A DNA stretch of 5,380 bases, taken from NCBI GenBank assembly GCA_050942695.1, contig JBMNNU010000228.1, positions 1-5,380 on the forward strand, given 5' to 3'. Shown piece after piece: positions 4,930 through 5,380 of this stretch. This stretch comes from JBMNNU01 sp050942695. GTDB lineage: Bacteria; Chloroflexota; UBA6077. A model generated the notes under the pieces. That model was given only the letters and a program-made list of their open reading frames with translations, was not told the origin of the DNA and made no database searches. Position 1 is the first letter of the stretch, and the number at the start of each line of letters is the position of its first letter. The translations under genes were made by a program, and so were the position numbers.

Positions 4930-5334
4930 ATGGCAGCGCTGAATGAGATCAGGGGCATGACTGATGAGGTTTTGGCCAAGCTGAGAGATTATGGGATCAA
5001 AGATAGTGACGATCTTCTCGAGAGTGCTAAAACCGCTGTAGGACGAAAGGAATTAGCCTCCAAGCTGAGGATTGACCCGAAGCTACTCCTCGAGCTAGCT
5101 AACCGGGCAGACCTGATACGTATCAAGGGTGTTGCAGGTGTCTTCTCTGATCTTCTGGAGAATGCGGGTGTAGACACTGTGAAAGAGTTGGCTAACCGGG
5201 TTCCTGAGAATCTCCATGCCAAGTTGGAGGAGATCAACGGTAGTATGAAGTTGTCTCAGCGCACTCCAACCTTGGATATGGTGAAGGATTGGGTGGATCA
5301 GGCCAAGAAGCTACCGAAGACCTTGGAGTACTGA
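4930..5334 (+). CDS. DUF4332 domain protein (tandem helix-hairpin-helix-like)
   Basis: This 134-residue soluble protein consists almost entirely of a DUF4332 domain, whose two halves resemble helix-hairpin-helix modules of DNA-binding proteins. Unit one is about 5-33 (EIRGMTDEVLAKLRDYGI then DSDDLLE). A linker follows with GRKELASKLRI and LANRADLIRI. Unit two is about 64-91 (RIKGVAGVFSDLLENAGV then DTVKELANR), followed by PENLHAKLEEIN and an aromatic-basic tail with VKDWVDQAKKLP. The hairpin of unit one (RGMTD) departs from the classical G-x-G and that of unit two (KGVAG) is closer. DNA binding is therefore an inference from the fold, and no enzymatic residues are apparent. Family members also occur as tails of larger proteins; here the domain stands alone at normal length. 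It has a strong ribosome site and a long upstream region with possible regulatory elements. The cellular role is unknown. Confidence 0.87.
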   Translation: MAALNEIRGMTDEVLAKLRDYGIKDSDDLLESAKTAVGRKELASKLRIDPKLLLELANRADLIRIKGVAGVFSDLLENAGVDTVKELANRVPENLHAKLEEINGSMKLSQRTPTLDMVKDWVDQAKKLPKTLEY

Positions 5335-5336
5335 CC

Positions 5337-5356
5337 GGGTATCGGATGGATAGCCC
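5337..5356 (+). terminator. weak hairpin just after the DUF4332 stop
   Basis: GGGTATC (5337-5343) can pair with GATA and CCC (5349-5352, 5354-5356), giving seven pairs with one bulged G and a 5-nt loop. TATTTG follows rather than a run of T. It is placed correctly for a terminator but is weak as one. Confidence 0.25.
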
Positions 5357-5380
5357 TATTTGCACCAACTGATGGAAAGG

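Overview
The window (5380 bp, moderately GC-rich by eye) looks like chromosomal DNA from a bacterium. The gene set and the palindromic repeats hint at an environmental Chloroflexota-type genome: a MATE exporter, a COG2426-type small membrane protein, and a stand-alone DUF4332 protein with two helix-hairpin-helix-like units. This is a weak guess, because no rRNA, tRNA or marker gene is present.

Layout. Positions 1-1086 hold most of an IS110-family (DEDD) transposase whose start lies before the window. Positions 1087 to about 1490 are non-coding but structured, and a block at 1387-1485 is a candidate for the guide (bridge/seek) RNA of this element. From about 1600 to 2170 there is a dense cluster of palindromic repeats. 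It contains two units built on the same two-hairpin plan (1611-1663 and 1762-1862), an extra hairpin at 1852-1877, and a 205-bp MITE-like element with perfect 14-bp terminal inverted repeats (1966-2170).

Next come a MATE-family exporter on the plus strand (2377-3771, probably starting at TTG) and, converging on it, a small membrane protein of the Sm_multidrug_ex/COG2426 family on the minus strand (3877-4386). A 543-bp divergent intergenic region (4387-4929) follows, with a 16-bp palindrome next to a consensus -35 box, an 11-bp tandem repeat and an 18-bp imperfect direct repeat. The last gene encodes a DUF4332 protein (4930-5334).

Functional picture. The left 2.2 kb is accessory DNA: an insertion sequence beside repeat elements that do not encode their own mobility. 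The right 3 kb is ordinary chromosomal content, with two unrelated membrane genes and one small putative nucleic-acid-binding protein. The genes are not arranged as one operon: neighbours converge or diverge. No defence island, CRISPR array, tRNA or rRNA was seen. The observations most worth following are the structured RNA candidate behind the transposase and the two-hairpin repeat family whose stems differ while base pairing is kept.
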